DNA of 43,745 nucleotides, from NCBI GenBank assembly GCA_001598975.1, contig BBXU01000649.1, forward strand, positions 1 to 43,745. The letters are read 5' to 3'. This document shows, one piece after another, positions 21,594 through 31,840 of this stretch (the stretch's first letter is position 1; every line of letters begins with the position of its first letter). Position numbers and translations under genes: made by a program. This DNA comes from Parachlorella kessleri (lineage: Eukaryota > Chlorophyta > Trebouxiophyceae > Chlorellales > Chlorellaceae). The notes under the pieces were generated by a model. That model was not told the origin of the DNA. It did no database searches and saw nothing but the letters and a program-made list of their open reading frames with translations.

Positions 21594-24330
21594 ATGGCCA
21601 GCAACGACAGCAAGAACCTAAGCAGCACCCCGGAAAAGCTCTCGGCTGCTCACATCATTGACGCTAGGCTTGCGCAGTCGACGCTGTTTCAGTCCGTCAA
21701 CCCTCATGTGCACGTAGGTCGCCTGAGTGCAGCGGGTTCAGGCTGTGTGCAGTTCATTTGCGGCGTAGTTATTGCGCTGATCACTGCCGGCTCTCCGCCT
21801 GGCTGTACCCAGGGTTTGCCAGTCTTCGCTGTCCCCCGCTGCAGGTCATCCCCAGCACCTGCCAGCCAGGTGATAATGCCCATAAACCCTTCAGCATTTG
21901 CGCAAGGGAGCGTGTGCGCAAGCCGGGGGCAGCAGTGCGCTTCATCAACCGCGTGTATTTTAGCCGGCAATGTGCAGGGTCAACTCTGGGAACTGGGTGC
22001 TTGCCTTGCAGGCGCTGCCGGCCTGTACTCGTTAGGCATCACCTGCGCCCTAGAAGCTGTAAGTGCTGGCATCGACCAACTCACTTAGTCTCAGCACAGA
22101 CTCAGCACAGAGTCGGGTACACAGCCCTGCCAGTCACAACGCAAAGCTCTTCTAGTGCTTGCCAGTGAGCTGGCAGCCCCCAGGTCAAGCAAGTGAAGCA
22201 AAGCAGGCCCTCACAAGCCATAGCCAAAGGCACACTCCTGAGGATGCTGCGTTGCTTGCTTGCAGGCAGTGCACACCGGCGTTATCGAGGTCGACAGCAA
22301 CAATGTCATGTACTCGTTTGCCCTGCTCTTTGCCGGCCTGGTGAGTCCGCCTCTTTCAGGTTGCAGTGACTGAGAGCAGGGCCATGCTGCAGCACCACAG
22401 CACAGAAGGCCGTTTGATGGGATGGGATCGCATGCTACACCAACTCTGGTGCCGGTCATGTGCTGCCCTTCTCTTCCGCGGGTGCAGGGCCAGCTGATCT
22501 GCGCTGTGATCGAGGCTTCTCGCAAGAACCACTTTGGGTTCACAACCTGGCTCTGCTACAGCGGCTACTGGTACGTTGGTATCAGTTGCAGCCTGCTCAG
22601 GTCGCTGGTGCCCCTGCCCGCCCGCACACTTGTGCTTTGGTGGCTTCAAGAAGCAGGCCAGCAAGGCCGGCAGGTCGTGTGCTGCCCAAAGTCCTTGCAC
22701 TCAAGGTCTCAGGCTTGCTTTTAACACCTGTTTGCCTGCCCCTCCCTACCCCCCCTGCAGGATGGGTTATGGTCTGGTGGGCCTCTTGTATGCTGGCGGC
22801 TGGTTTGGCGCCATTGAGTTCCCAGCCAAGGGCGGGCAGATGGCGGTGAGCGCAGCTTTTGGCTGGGTGAACAATACTATCCAGCGGGCATTGTCTGCAA
22901 GTCCACCAGTCCTTATTTGTCCAGCACCTGTGTGGAGCGCCGGGTGCCAGCCAGCCGCATGCTGTGCACATGTTTTTGCTTCAAGCCTGCCAGCATGTCA
23001 CCCATGAGATGCCGTCATACTTATCATCTGGCGTGGCAGGACGTTGGCTATCTTTGGTATCTTGGGTACACAGGATTCAAGCCAGCCCTTGGCCACGTGT
23101 GCACATTCACTTCAAGGCACGGCTTGGAGTGAATGGCACTCGTGTAGTGCATCCCTACCCACAGTCTCTGATGGTGTGCCCTTGGAGCGGTTAGCACTGG
23201 AGGGGCAAAGCGCAAAGGCGTTTGGTGTGGTGCAGAACATCCTGTGGGGCTTCCTCAGCTTCCTCTTCTGGCTCAACACCTTTGCCACCACCCTGGCCGT
23301 CAACCTCCTCTTCCTTTTCCTGGCCATCTTCTTCTGTGAGTTGGGCAAGAATCAGGAAGAGGAAACCGCCCTCCATTCCCTATGTTGGCAGACTTCTCCG
23401 CATACCTGCTAAACATGTCGAACCCAGAACCGTATGCCGCTGTTTTGTGCCATTGGGACGGGCGGGGGGCTGAAGACTCGGATGGCCTTTGCAGCTGTCG
23501 TGCGCGAACGCGCAACAATGGGTGCGTGTGGCTGCAGGGCTGGAGGCCGCCGAGACCAGCCATCCTCACATTGCAACGGTGAGCAAGCGGGTGCCCCGAC
23601 CATTAAATTGACTTATGTACCTTGTGGCATACCCTTTCTGCTGTACTATTATAGGTGTGCCCAGCGGCCATGCCCAGAGTGCTGCTTTCCCCCTTCAGCT
23701 TGTGACTCAGAAGGCATTCAGCGCCTGGCTCCCTGTGCCTGCGTCTCCCAGCCCACCCGAAATCCCTGTGCCGCTCCCAAACTGCAGGCGACTGGAGTGT
23801 TTGGCATCGTGACCGCTGGCCTGGCGTTCTACATTGGACAGGCCGTCATGAACATCGAGGTGAGCTGGTCCATTGCATAGCACGCTAGCCTGCCCACCTG
23901 CTTGCATTTCACCGCCTGTCCAGCTTGCCGCTTGCATGTTGCCTGCCCGTCTGCTCTTCAGCTGTGTTTGGCTTCCTGTCTCCTTCCTTCCCGCCTGCCT
24001 TCGTGTCGCCTTCCTTCCCGCCTCCCTCCCAGTACTGACCAGCTCCTGCTGAATGCATGCCCTTAGGGCACCACCACAGCAGCAGCAGCGGCGGCGCCGA
24101 TATTATGATGTCACTCCTAGTCACAGCCTCGAGGGACAGCAATTTTCCATACCCGCCCCTGTGACACATCCTGCCTGAGACCTCCTACGCCACCTTGCCC
24201 GCAGGTGTACGGCAAGACCTACCTGCCGCTGGTCCCGCTGAAGTGGGACTTCCTGCTGCGGCGCAGCGGGCGCAGGCTGGGCGTGTATGGCACCCGCAAG
24301 GACCTGGGGGTGAAGGAGGAGGAAGTATGA
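21594..24330 (+). CDS. GPR1/FUN34/YaaH (GFY) family acetate/succinate transporter
   Basis: Predicted exons: 21594-21713, 21845-21869, 22012-22058, 22266-22340, 22488-22570, 22761-22845, 23236-23335, 23538-23578, 23788-23859 and 24205-24330; 257 residues, close to family length. Six hydrophobic segments are seen: GLYSLGITCALEAAV, MYSFALLFAGLGQLICAVIE, the FGFTTWLCYSGYWMGYGLVG block (equivalent to the family's FG.T.F.SYG.FW), NILWGFLSFLFWLNTF, LAVNLLFLFLAIFF and VFGIVTAGLAFYIGQAVM. The C-terminal tail is cytosolic and basic, ending KDLGVKEEEV. Relatives include yeast Ato1/Ady2, bacterial SatP and Chlamydomonas GFY proteins, which move acetate or succinate with protons. The selectivity motif NPAPLGL is not canonical here (QPGAAGL), and it is carried partly by a 25-base microexon, the least certain exon. 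Substrate is inferred from the family. Confidence 0.9.
23971..24030. repeat. Pyrimidine-rich imperfect repeat
   Basis: CCTTCCTTCCCGCCT occurs twice in a C/T-rich run within the last intron of the GFY transporter gene. It is a low-complexity tract, possibly acting as a splicing polypyrimidine region, though it is about 175 bases from the acceptor. Confidence 0.6.
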
Positions 24331-25124
24331 GTGTTGGCTGTGTACCCTGAGGGCGGGTGTGTGTGGCACCCAATTGGGCAGGGTTTGAAGCAGAGAGAAT
24401 GGTGTTTGTTGCTGCCTACACTGAGGGTGGGCAGGTGTCTGGCGTTTGTGGATGTCCTCGTTGACGCGGCCAGCACTGGATTTACACAAAGCTTACTAGA
24501 TAGGCCAACTCAACTACGGTCTTGACCTGGCAAAGTGTGTGCCGCCCAAAGAGGAGTGCGAACTTTGTGAGAGTTTGGTGAGCGATCTTTTTGGATTCTG
24601 AGAGTGGCCACCACGCATGAAATGCACTTGCTTGCATTGGCCCTCAAAACTCAAGACTTGTGCATTTGACTTGCTGTGTTCAGCACTACTAGCAGTGCAT
24701 GTTATCTAAGTGGGATGAAATTCCTTTGAGTGACGAGAGTTCTAAGTGGTGCACTGCTATTTTCTTCGAACGGGTTGTGCTGGCTTCGCTCCTGGGATTG
24801 CATGACAGTGTAGTTTCCACAGGCGTCAGGAGGGCGGAGGGTGGCGACACGGTTAGCCCCAAGTGGTTACATTAAACACGGCCCAGGAGCCAGCCCAACA
24901 GTGCCTTGATCAAGTTGGGCGCTCCAAGGCGCGAGCATCACTTTTAGTCATCTCACCCATCCCCAGCTACAAACACCAAGCTAGTTACTCCTCTGATCCA
25001 GTACTTATGTTCGCCATAGCTGCAAGTTGTGGTTGTTCGGGCCCCCGTGCATGGCAATCATAGCCATGCTGTAAACGCAGGGCTTCCAACTGCTGTGAAG
25101 TATTGGTAACGAGCATCCCGTGGC
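24331..25124. other. Intergenic region between transporter and sulfite-oxidase-like genes
   Basis: About 0.8 kb with no recognisable gene or RNA. It must contain the 3' UTR of the transporter gene and the promoter of the next + strand gene. Confidence 0.45.
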
Positions 25125-28100
25125 ATGCTTGGGTTGAGAGTTTTCCTAAGGGGGCAGCAGGGTGGGGGAAGGCTCACCCGAACTTCGGTAGACACCCTGG
25201 CTAGCTCCCTGCCGTCTGGCAGCCATGCCTGGAGCAGTACAGCGCAAATACAACCGAGGGGCGGCGGGCCAGCCACTAAGCAGACTCTATGGCAGGCCTT
25301 ATCAGCGCTGTTGATGGCAGGGGGTGTGGGTGTGGGGCTGGCATGGCAACTCTCAGGCCAACCTACTGACCCTGCCCGCACAGGTATGCAGCTGTGGGCG
25401 CTGCCGCCCGAGCACACGTTTTCCTGGTTGGGGAGCTGTGCCCTGGCACGGTTGTATTGTGAGTTGAGATTTGATGTTTTGTCACAGAACACGTGCTGTG
25501 ACTCACGCGACGTTGCCTTTGTGTTTGGTGGGAGGCCAGCTAGCTCAGCTTAGGAACATGCACAAATACTTCAGCATCCAGCATGGCCGCGGGTCCAGCC
25601 AGCATTGCGCCCAGCAGGCTTACGCCAGGCTGTGTTATAGGGTGCCCATGCAGAGCAAGGGGAGGATCTTCCAGAGTTTAGCCGAGAGGAGGTGGCCAGG
25701 CACAAGAGCCGGGAGGGAGGCGGCCGGGTGTGGGTGACTCACCGCGACTCAGTCTATGACGTGACCGACTACATAGACAGGCACCCTGGCGGCGACTACA
25801 GGGTCATGCAGGCTGCCGGGGGTCCCATCGACCCCTACTGGGCGCAGTGGCCGCGGCATTACTCACCCATGGTGGGTGGGCGGGTGGGAAAGGGAGTGAG
25901 CATGGTGGAGCCAGTGAGGTACAGGAAGGAGCTGAGCTGACACTGCGGGGAGGAGAGGGTGTATGCATGTTGGAAGTGAGTGGTGGTGGTGATAGAACAG
26001 GAGGGGCTCGGGCACTGTAAGCGCGTTCCCCCCACTCCCATACGTAGCCGCAGCAGCGTACTCATTGCAGCGGATGGCCTACTAGCAATCAAGCTCTTCA
26101 GCACGACTGGCGTTTGGCGTTACTGCAGGTCCTTGGCATCCTGGCAGAGTACAAGGTTGGGAGGTTGAAGCGCGGGGAGCCCGCACCGCCCGGGCCACCT
26201 AAGCACTTGGTGGGGGTGGACGAGAACAGCTTCCGCCTGAGGCTTGAGGGCGAGGGGCTGCGCTCGGTACGTCCCCTGATTTTGACCGGTTGTTGTATGT
26301 CAAATACCTGCTGGAGGTGGCATGCATGTCTATGATGGCGAGGACTTTACAGAGTGACTTGTGGGGCCAGGGAGTGAACAAACATGTTACGTTCCCACCA
26401 TGTGGCGCTGCCAAGACGAGGCTCTATGACGCTGATTTGGGGAGCCAGTCTCACACTGGGCACCTGTGGTCTCAGGAGACCATGCTGTTGGCTGCAATGC
26501 CTGCTTTCTCACACTGTGAGACACACCCGCCGGGTCCTCCCCCTGCAGCCCTAGCGCAGCCTTTAATGAGCTGCACCTTACCTGTCGTTGGTGCTTGGCT
26601 TGCCTTGCAGCTGGACCTGGCCCTGAACAGTCTCCGCGCCGGCTTCCCAAAGCACACGCTGGCTGCCAGCACCAAGTGTGGCAGCAGCAAGAACAGCACT
26701 GCCAGTGGCACGGGCAGTGGGAGCAGCGGCGGCCCTAGGAGCGTGAGCAGCGGTGACCTGAGCAGCAAGGACAGCACCAGCGGCGCCACCACCAGTACCG
26801 ATAGCGGCAGTAGCAGCGGCGGCGGCAGCAGCAGCGGCGGCAGCGGCGGCAGCAGCAGCGGCGGCGGCGGTGAGGGAGGCCCAGGAGCCGCCAGTGCGGC
26901 TGGTGGGGCTCCTACCTGGGGTGGTGTGCAGCTGAAAGATCTGCTGGCAGCTGCAGGGCTCACCGAAGAGGCGGCTGCTGGGGCCAGCATCCAGGTAAAT
27001 GCTCACCCATTTCACTTGGCAGACCCAGGACATCTATAGCGCAGGGCGCACTATCTGCCCCCTTACATCCATGCTCACCCCTCGTCCAACTCGTACCTGT
27101 TAAAAGCCAACTGCAATGTGCGGGTATGTGCGCAGTTGCTTAAACCCTTGCATAGGAAGATTGAGCGCAAGGGGGGGAGGGAGATCTGAAGTGGGTCTTA
27201 TGTTGGAGCTGGCAGCTTACTTCAGCTGGCTTCGGGGGCAGTGCAGAGTATACTGTTAAAGGCTCGGCTCCGATGATCAGCATGGGAGACCTACTGTGTA
27301 AAGCACATGATTGCCACCCGTGTATAATTTTTGGTTCCCAACTATAACCTAGGGACATAGCGGCAGCTCCAGCAGCTGTTAGCCACCAGCAGGGAGCTTA
27401 GTCATCATGGTTTCGCGTACACACGCAGCAGTAGCGCATACCCAGATAGAGGCGCCTTGCTTGGGGCGGTGAGGGGGCCTGGGGAGTATGTAGGAGTACG
27501 TTAGCGCAGGCCAGCCTGGGGAGCCTCGACCCAGGCAAAGGGCATTCAGACCTTGTGATCCCGACAACCTGTGCATGCAGTGTGAGAGCCTGGATGGCAC
27601 GCCTATCCCTCCCATGGACGCGGCCTCCCTCCTCTCTGGCGGCGCGCTGCTGGCCTACGAAATGAACGGCCAGCCATTGACCCCGGCCCAGGGGTTCCCT
27701 CTGAGGCTGGTCGTGCCTGGGGCCGGCGGCCGCCGCAATGCCAAGTGGGTGAGTCATGGGTGGTAGTCAGGGTATCAAAGGTGGCCAAGAGGAGTACTAG
27801 GTCAGGAAGCCCAGCCGGTTGGGAGGAGTCTGCTCTGGCATGGTTGGGCAGTAGGGTCAAGGTGTCTTCCCGAAACTGGGAGCTTAGCATGGAAGCTGTC
27901 AAGGTTAATGGCTCGGCTGTCAGCTGCGTGCAAAAGCTGCGTGCTAGACTGGTTGCCTGTAGTATGTGTGTCTGTGCTGAGGGTGGCATGTGCTGTGACT
28001 GAGCGGTGATCATGCGGTATTTAGCAATGGTGGCAAGCCTTGCAAACGGAAAGTAATAGGCGCGAACTGGTACTTCTTGGGCTGATTGATAGGGGAAATT

Positions 28101-28473
28101 ACTTCAGGGTACGAGAGTGACAAGCTGGCAGGGCTGGATGCAAGGGGTGATCTGCGCCTTGTCTGAGGTGCTCAGCCGCCTTGAGGGTACCTGCGATAGT
28201 CAAGGCTGTCTGCACAGCGTGCATGGCTTGAGCTGGGTCGTTTCCTTCCTCATTTGGCATCCCCAGGGTCGCTGCTATAGCCATGGCATGGCGACTGCAT
28301 GAGGTTTTCATTGATGGAGGAAGTCACTTGCAAACTCAGATTACCTGGCATTATGCTGTCTGCAGGTAAGCAAGGTGGCTGTGCAGGCGGCCACACCCGC
28401 AAAGCAAGAACAGCAGCCAGCCGTAGCCTGTTCCTGTGGAGGTGACGAGCCTCGGACCACCTCCGCTGTATGA
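25125..28473 (+). CDS. Cytochrome b5 / sulfite-oxidase-like protein with degenerate molybdenum domain
   Basis: Predicted exons: 25125-25383, 25675-25871, 26129-26266, 26611-26994, 27581-27748 and 28366-28473; 417 residues, all phases consistent. Residues 1-86 look like a mitochondrial presequence plus a hydrophobic stretch ([16 protein letters not shown]), as in animal sulfite oxidase. Residues 87-152 are a heme b5 domain with both ligands visible: His123 in [17 protein letters not shown] and His148 in PRHYSPM. The Mo-domain similarity follows: [33 protein letters not shown] (Cys221 aligns with the Mo-binding Cys), [36 protein letters not shown] and [14 protein letters not shown]. Differences from known enzymes: the FFTRNHLPVP block is reduced to PPKHLVG, the GNRR after Cys is replaced by about 74 Ser/Gly residues, the catalytic-Tyr GTAYG segment is GTPIPP, and the dimerisation domain is missing. 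Confidence 0.85.
26680..26901 (+). repeat. Trinucleotide-rich Ser/Gly insertion in coding sequence
   Basis: AGC/GGC-type triplets expand to a run of about 74 codons, almost all Ser, Gly, Thr or Ala, directly after the presumed Mo-binding Cys codon of the sulfite-oxidase-like gene. The antisense frame is also open, a by-product of the composition. Confidence 0.85.
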
Positions 28474-28963
28474 CAACTATAGCGGCTCAAAAGTGTGGAG
28501 GGGGGTGGTCACCAAAGCTAGCCACTTGTGAGGCCAGGTGTGTACACACAACAACGTGCACAGCAGGTGGCTTGGCGTACCGAACATATCTACAACTGTG
28601 CCATTCATGTGAGGACCTTTCTCACAGGTGTGGTTAGCAGAGGTTGGTAGTTACAAGGCAAGCCATCCGCTTGGGTCCATGTAAGGCCCACGTGCACTTT
28701 TCAGACCCAAGAATCGATGAGTTGAAATTTCAAAATCATCTAGGCTCATAGCCGATGCCTGAATAGCATTGCGGTTTGTCCCTCTGCATCATTCCGACTA
28801 TGATCTAGCCTGTTGGAACGGTGTCAAGTAGCCAAGCCCACAATGGGTGGCGCACACATAATGAGATAAGCAGCACAACTCTTTGTACGGTTTTCGGACG
28901 CCCTACTGGCAGCTGCCACAGAGCCTCAAGCTGCGGTGACAGAATATGAGGGCTGCCACAGTG
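28474..28963. other. Convergent intergenic region, sulfite-oxidase-like / desaturase genes
   Basis: 490 bases between two facing stop codons, containing no recognisable gene. TGTAA at 28680-28684 serves the + strand gene (207 bases after its stop). TTACA at 28651-28655, TGTAA on the - strand, serves the desaturase gene (about 310 bases after its stop). The signals are about 25 bases apart, so transcripts would overlap tail to tail. Confidence 0.5.
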
Positions 28964-31458
28964 CTACTGTCGATAAGATGTCCGCGGGATGGGTGCTAGC
29001 CTCGCCCGCAGCAGCTCGATCAGCTCTTGGTCACTCATGGAGGCCAGCCTGGCAGAGTAGCGTGACAGGTGGCGCAGCAGGAAGCCATAGCGTCGCAGCA
29101 GCACCGCCAGGCCGACATCAAAGAACCCTATGCCAACAAAAATTAGGGCTGCAGCAAGGGCAAACCAGGGGTGGCATGACATGGCGGGACTCACAGGAGA
29201 GGCGCCTAAAACAGGACTTCGCAATGACAGTGCCAGGCAAACCCTCTGGGTACATCTTGAGATCTGGTTTATTGTATGGGACCCCCCGCAGACTTGCAGC
29301 GGTCGCACACAGCATCATGTGATAAAGCTACCATGCGAGGCTACGAACACAACCCGCCAGGTACAGGTGGGCTGCTGACGAGCATGAGCCTCAGCATTGC
29401 AGGCAAACTCTTGCTGCGACGCCAACGGACAGTCACTTACCGTCATGCTCTGCATGCTTCCCCAGGGTGTCACAAAACCTCCCTGGGAGCTCGCTCCAGT
29501 GTAGCTGCACCACGCAGGATGAAGGCGGAGGTGACGTCAACATCCCCAAATACCCATTGTTGGCATGGTAAACCAAGAACTACACACAGCCCGTGGCATT
29601 GCACAAGAGCGGTCCCCTTACTCTGCTTAAAGGCTGACCCACCTGTGAGTTTACATGGTGCACAATGTGGTACCCGTCATTGAAGGTCTTCTGGTTGTCG
29701 GGGCACGCTACACAATTGTATGTTAGGCTATAATCTGACTGAGGGCGCTGCGGATCTACAAAGACGTGCTGTGACCTGCAAGAATGGCACAAGTGCTTCA
29801 TGGCTAGCACGGCAAGGCCCAGGCTGAGGTTGCGAAGGAGGTTCGGAGGGAGCGAGCAGAGTGACGTTGCGGAGCATCCCCAACACCAAACATGTCATCA
29901 GCATCAGCAGCCAATGATGTACTACAATAGAGGTTGCTTCCTTCGTCGCTGCCCTCCTTGCAAGCTTGGGGCAAAGCAGCTGCAGTCAGAGCATGTTAAT
30001 ACCACCTGCGCGTCGCCCCCCTCTGCAGCACGGTCCCGGACAAACAGTGCGGGGCAGGGAAACAACTTTCCCCAATAGCAGCCGCTCACTCACCAGTTAC
30101 CAAACATGAGGGCAAAGGACGACAGAAAGAAGGGCACCACGACGACCCATTTGGTGGCCAAGGGGTTGTAGTGCCACAGGGCTCCCACAGTCCCTAGGTA
30201 CGTCAGCTCTGCTGCTAAGCATGCTGCCAGCTCCCGCCAGCGCCTGCGCCTTGCCGCGTACATCGGCAGCTCGCCCCACGCAAAAACCCAATAACGCAGC
30301 CAGTAGCTGCAGGGCAGCACCGATGGCAACCGTGCATCAGCAAGCGGGGTCTTACACGCCAGAGCTGCACACAGGCAACTTGCTGTCCGATGCAGAGCCT
30401 GCTGCAAAGCAGCACAGTGGCTTACAAAGCAAGCCATTCAAGCATGCCCTAGAAGGGCAGTATCAACGATGTTGGAGGGTGAGCACTGGAGCCCCACCAG
30501 AGGAAGTGCAGAAAGTTGTCCCTTTGGTAGGGTTCCGTGGAAGACAAGTCCCACCCCTGCCTGTTATCCTCCTGCAATTGCGGCCAGGCATGCGCTGGTC
30601 ACTTTATTTTACACTGGTTTGCAAAAGGTTCAGGAGGATATGCCCGTTCCATTCATTGCCTGCGCTCAGGCAGCAGCCATTGCATGTGTGTTGCAAGAGG
30701 TCGCGAGCTCACCAAGCAAGCTTAAGCACACCTTCCCTGGGGCAACTCAGAGCAGCTTGGAGATATTCCTGGATGCGCTACACACTCAAAGGGGTCAGCA
30801 TATGAGAGCTGCCGGTGCACCCCATAAAACTTACAGTATGGTGCATGATGCAGTGGTGCAGACGGTACATGCCACTTGGCACTCCGAAGAAAGGGCAGAG
30901 CAGCAGGGGCACAAGGTAGTTGAGAAGATCGTAGCCTGCAGCAACAAACCACCCCTGCCTCCGAAATAGACCCTTATATTGAGCTAAAACTTGGCATCCA
31001 GCTGGTAAGAAGGCTACAGCTGCACAGTGGCTGCCTTGCAGTAACAAGTGCGGCTGCGGGTGGCTGGGAAGGGGCCCCTGCCCAGCCACGCGCTACATGG
31101 AGAGGAATCGCAGCAATACCACACCTTTACTGAAGAGCCTGCGGTGCTCAGAGAAGTGGAGCATAAGCATGAAGCGCTGTAGGAAGAGCACATAGTTTGC
31201 CACCATAAACGCAGCGCCCGGTAGGTTGGAGACCGGCCGCAGCCAGAACAGCCAAGCCGCCGCTGGAACGGTTGTGCAACATATATTAAAGAGCAAGTAG
31301 AGCAGGGGTGCGTCTCGCTTGTCCAAGAGCAGGCTGCAAAGGGCTGTGTCTAGGGGCGGGGGTGGCTTGAAGAGGAACTCGGCTCTGGCTGCAGAACTGT
31401 CTGCAGCAGCTGCAGCCCTGAGCCTGCGCGCCTCCTTCTCGTTGAGTACTTCTTTCAT
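28964..31458 (-). CDS. Fatty-acid-desaturase-like membrane di-iron enzyme
   Basis: Predicted exons in transcript order: 31458-31125, 30935-30835, 30556-30498, 30306-30094, 29775-29643, 29504-29441 and 29148-28964; 362 residues. Three histidine boxes of the membrane desaturase/hydroxylase fold are seen: HFSEH (HxxxH) after a hydrophobic PGAAFMVANYVLFLQRFMLM, HHCIMHH after PSGMYRL, and HIVHH in NDGYHIVHHVNSQ. Other family-like blocks are DLSSTEPYQRDNFLHF, WLRYWVFAWGELPMY and LHWSELPGRFCDTL. The C-terminal helix is LRRYGFLLRHLSRYS with an ELIELLRARL tail. About five hydrophobic segments fit an ER or plastid membrane protein. Substrate and regioselectivity cannot be told. Motif HHCIMHH is normally followed by acidic/Asn residues, which are absent in this model; an unseen microexon in the 30557-30834 intron is possible. 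The start is the first in-frame ATG. Confidence 0.85.
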
Positions 31459-31840
31459 AACCACTATCAGCAGGAGATTTTAGAAATCGTCGCACGGCGG
31501 GTGGCTGGGTCTAGCTGGGTGATCAATAGTGACGGACCATGACCAGCTCACCAGGTCACCTTATGGTTGGAGTTTTGCAGTTGGGTGTATGAAAATCGCC
31601 AAGTACGGTAAGCTTCGCCATCTTCAGCATGCAACTGAGATTGGCGGGAGTCGATCTGTTCAGTGGTTTATTCAACTTTTTGCTGCAGCACTGCTCCTTC
31701 AACTTGCTGTTCACACCAGGCAAGCTTCCATATCGGCAGCCAGCAGGTAAGGCTGGTTTGAGAGCAAAAGCCGCCGAGGAGGACAGCCGGTTGGGGGCGG
31801 TGCTGTCAATTGGCGTTGGTGCCCCGGCCAGATTGCAGCC
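31459..31840. promoter_or_regulatory. Divergent promoter region, desaturase-like / transporter genes
   Basis: 382 bases between two head-to-head start codons; both products are integral membrane proteins. No TATA-like element or known regulatory motif could be picked with confidence. Confidence 0.5.

Noticed and set aside
26472..26990. - strand open frames of Leu/Pro or poly-Ala character
   Set aside because: They are the antisense readings of the Ser/Gly triplet expansion in the sulfite-oxidase-like exon.
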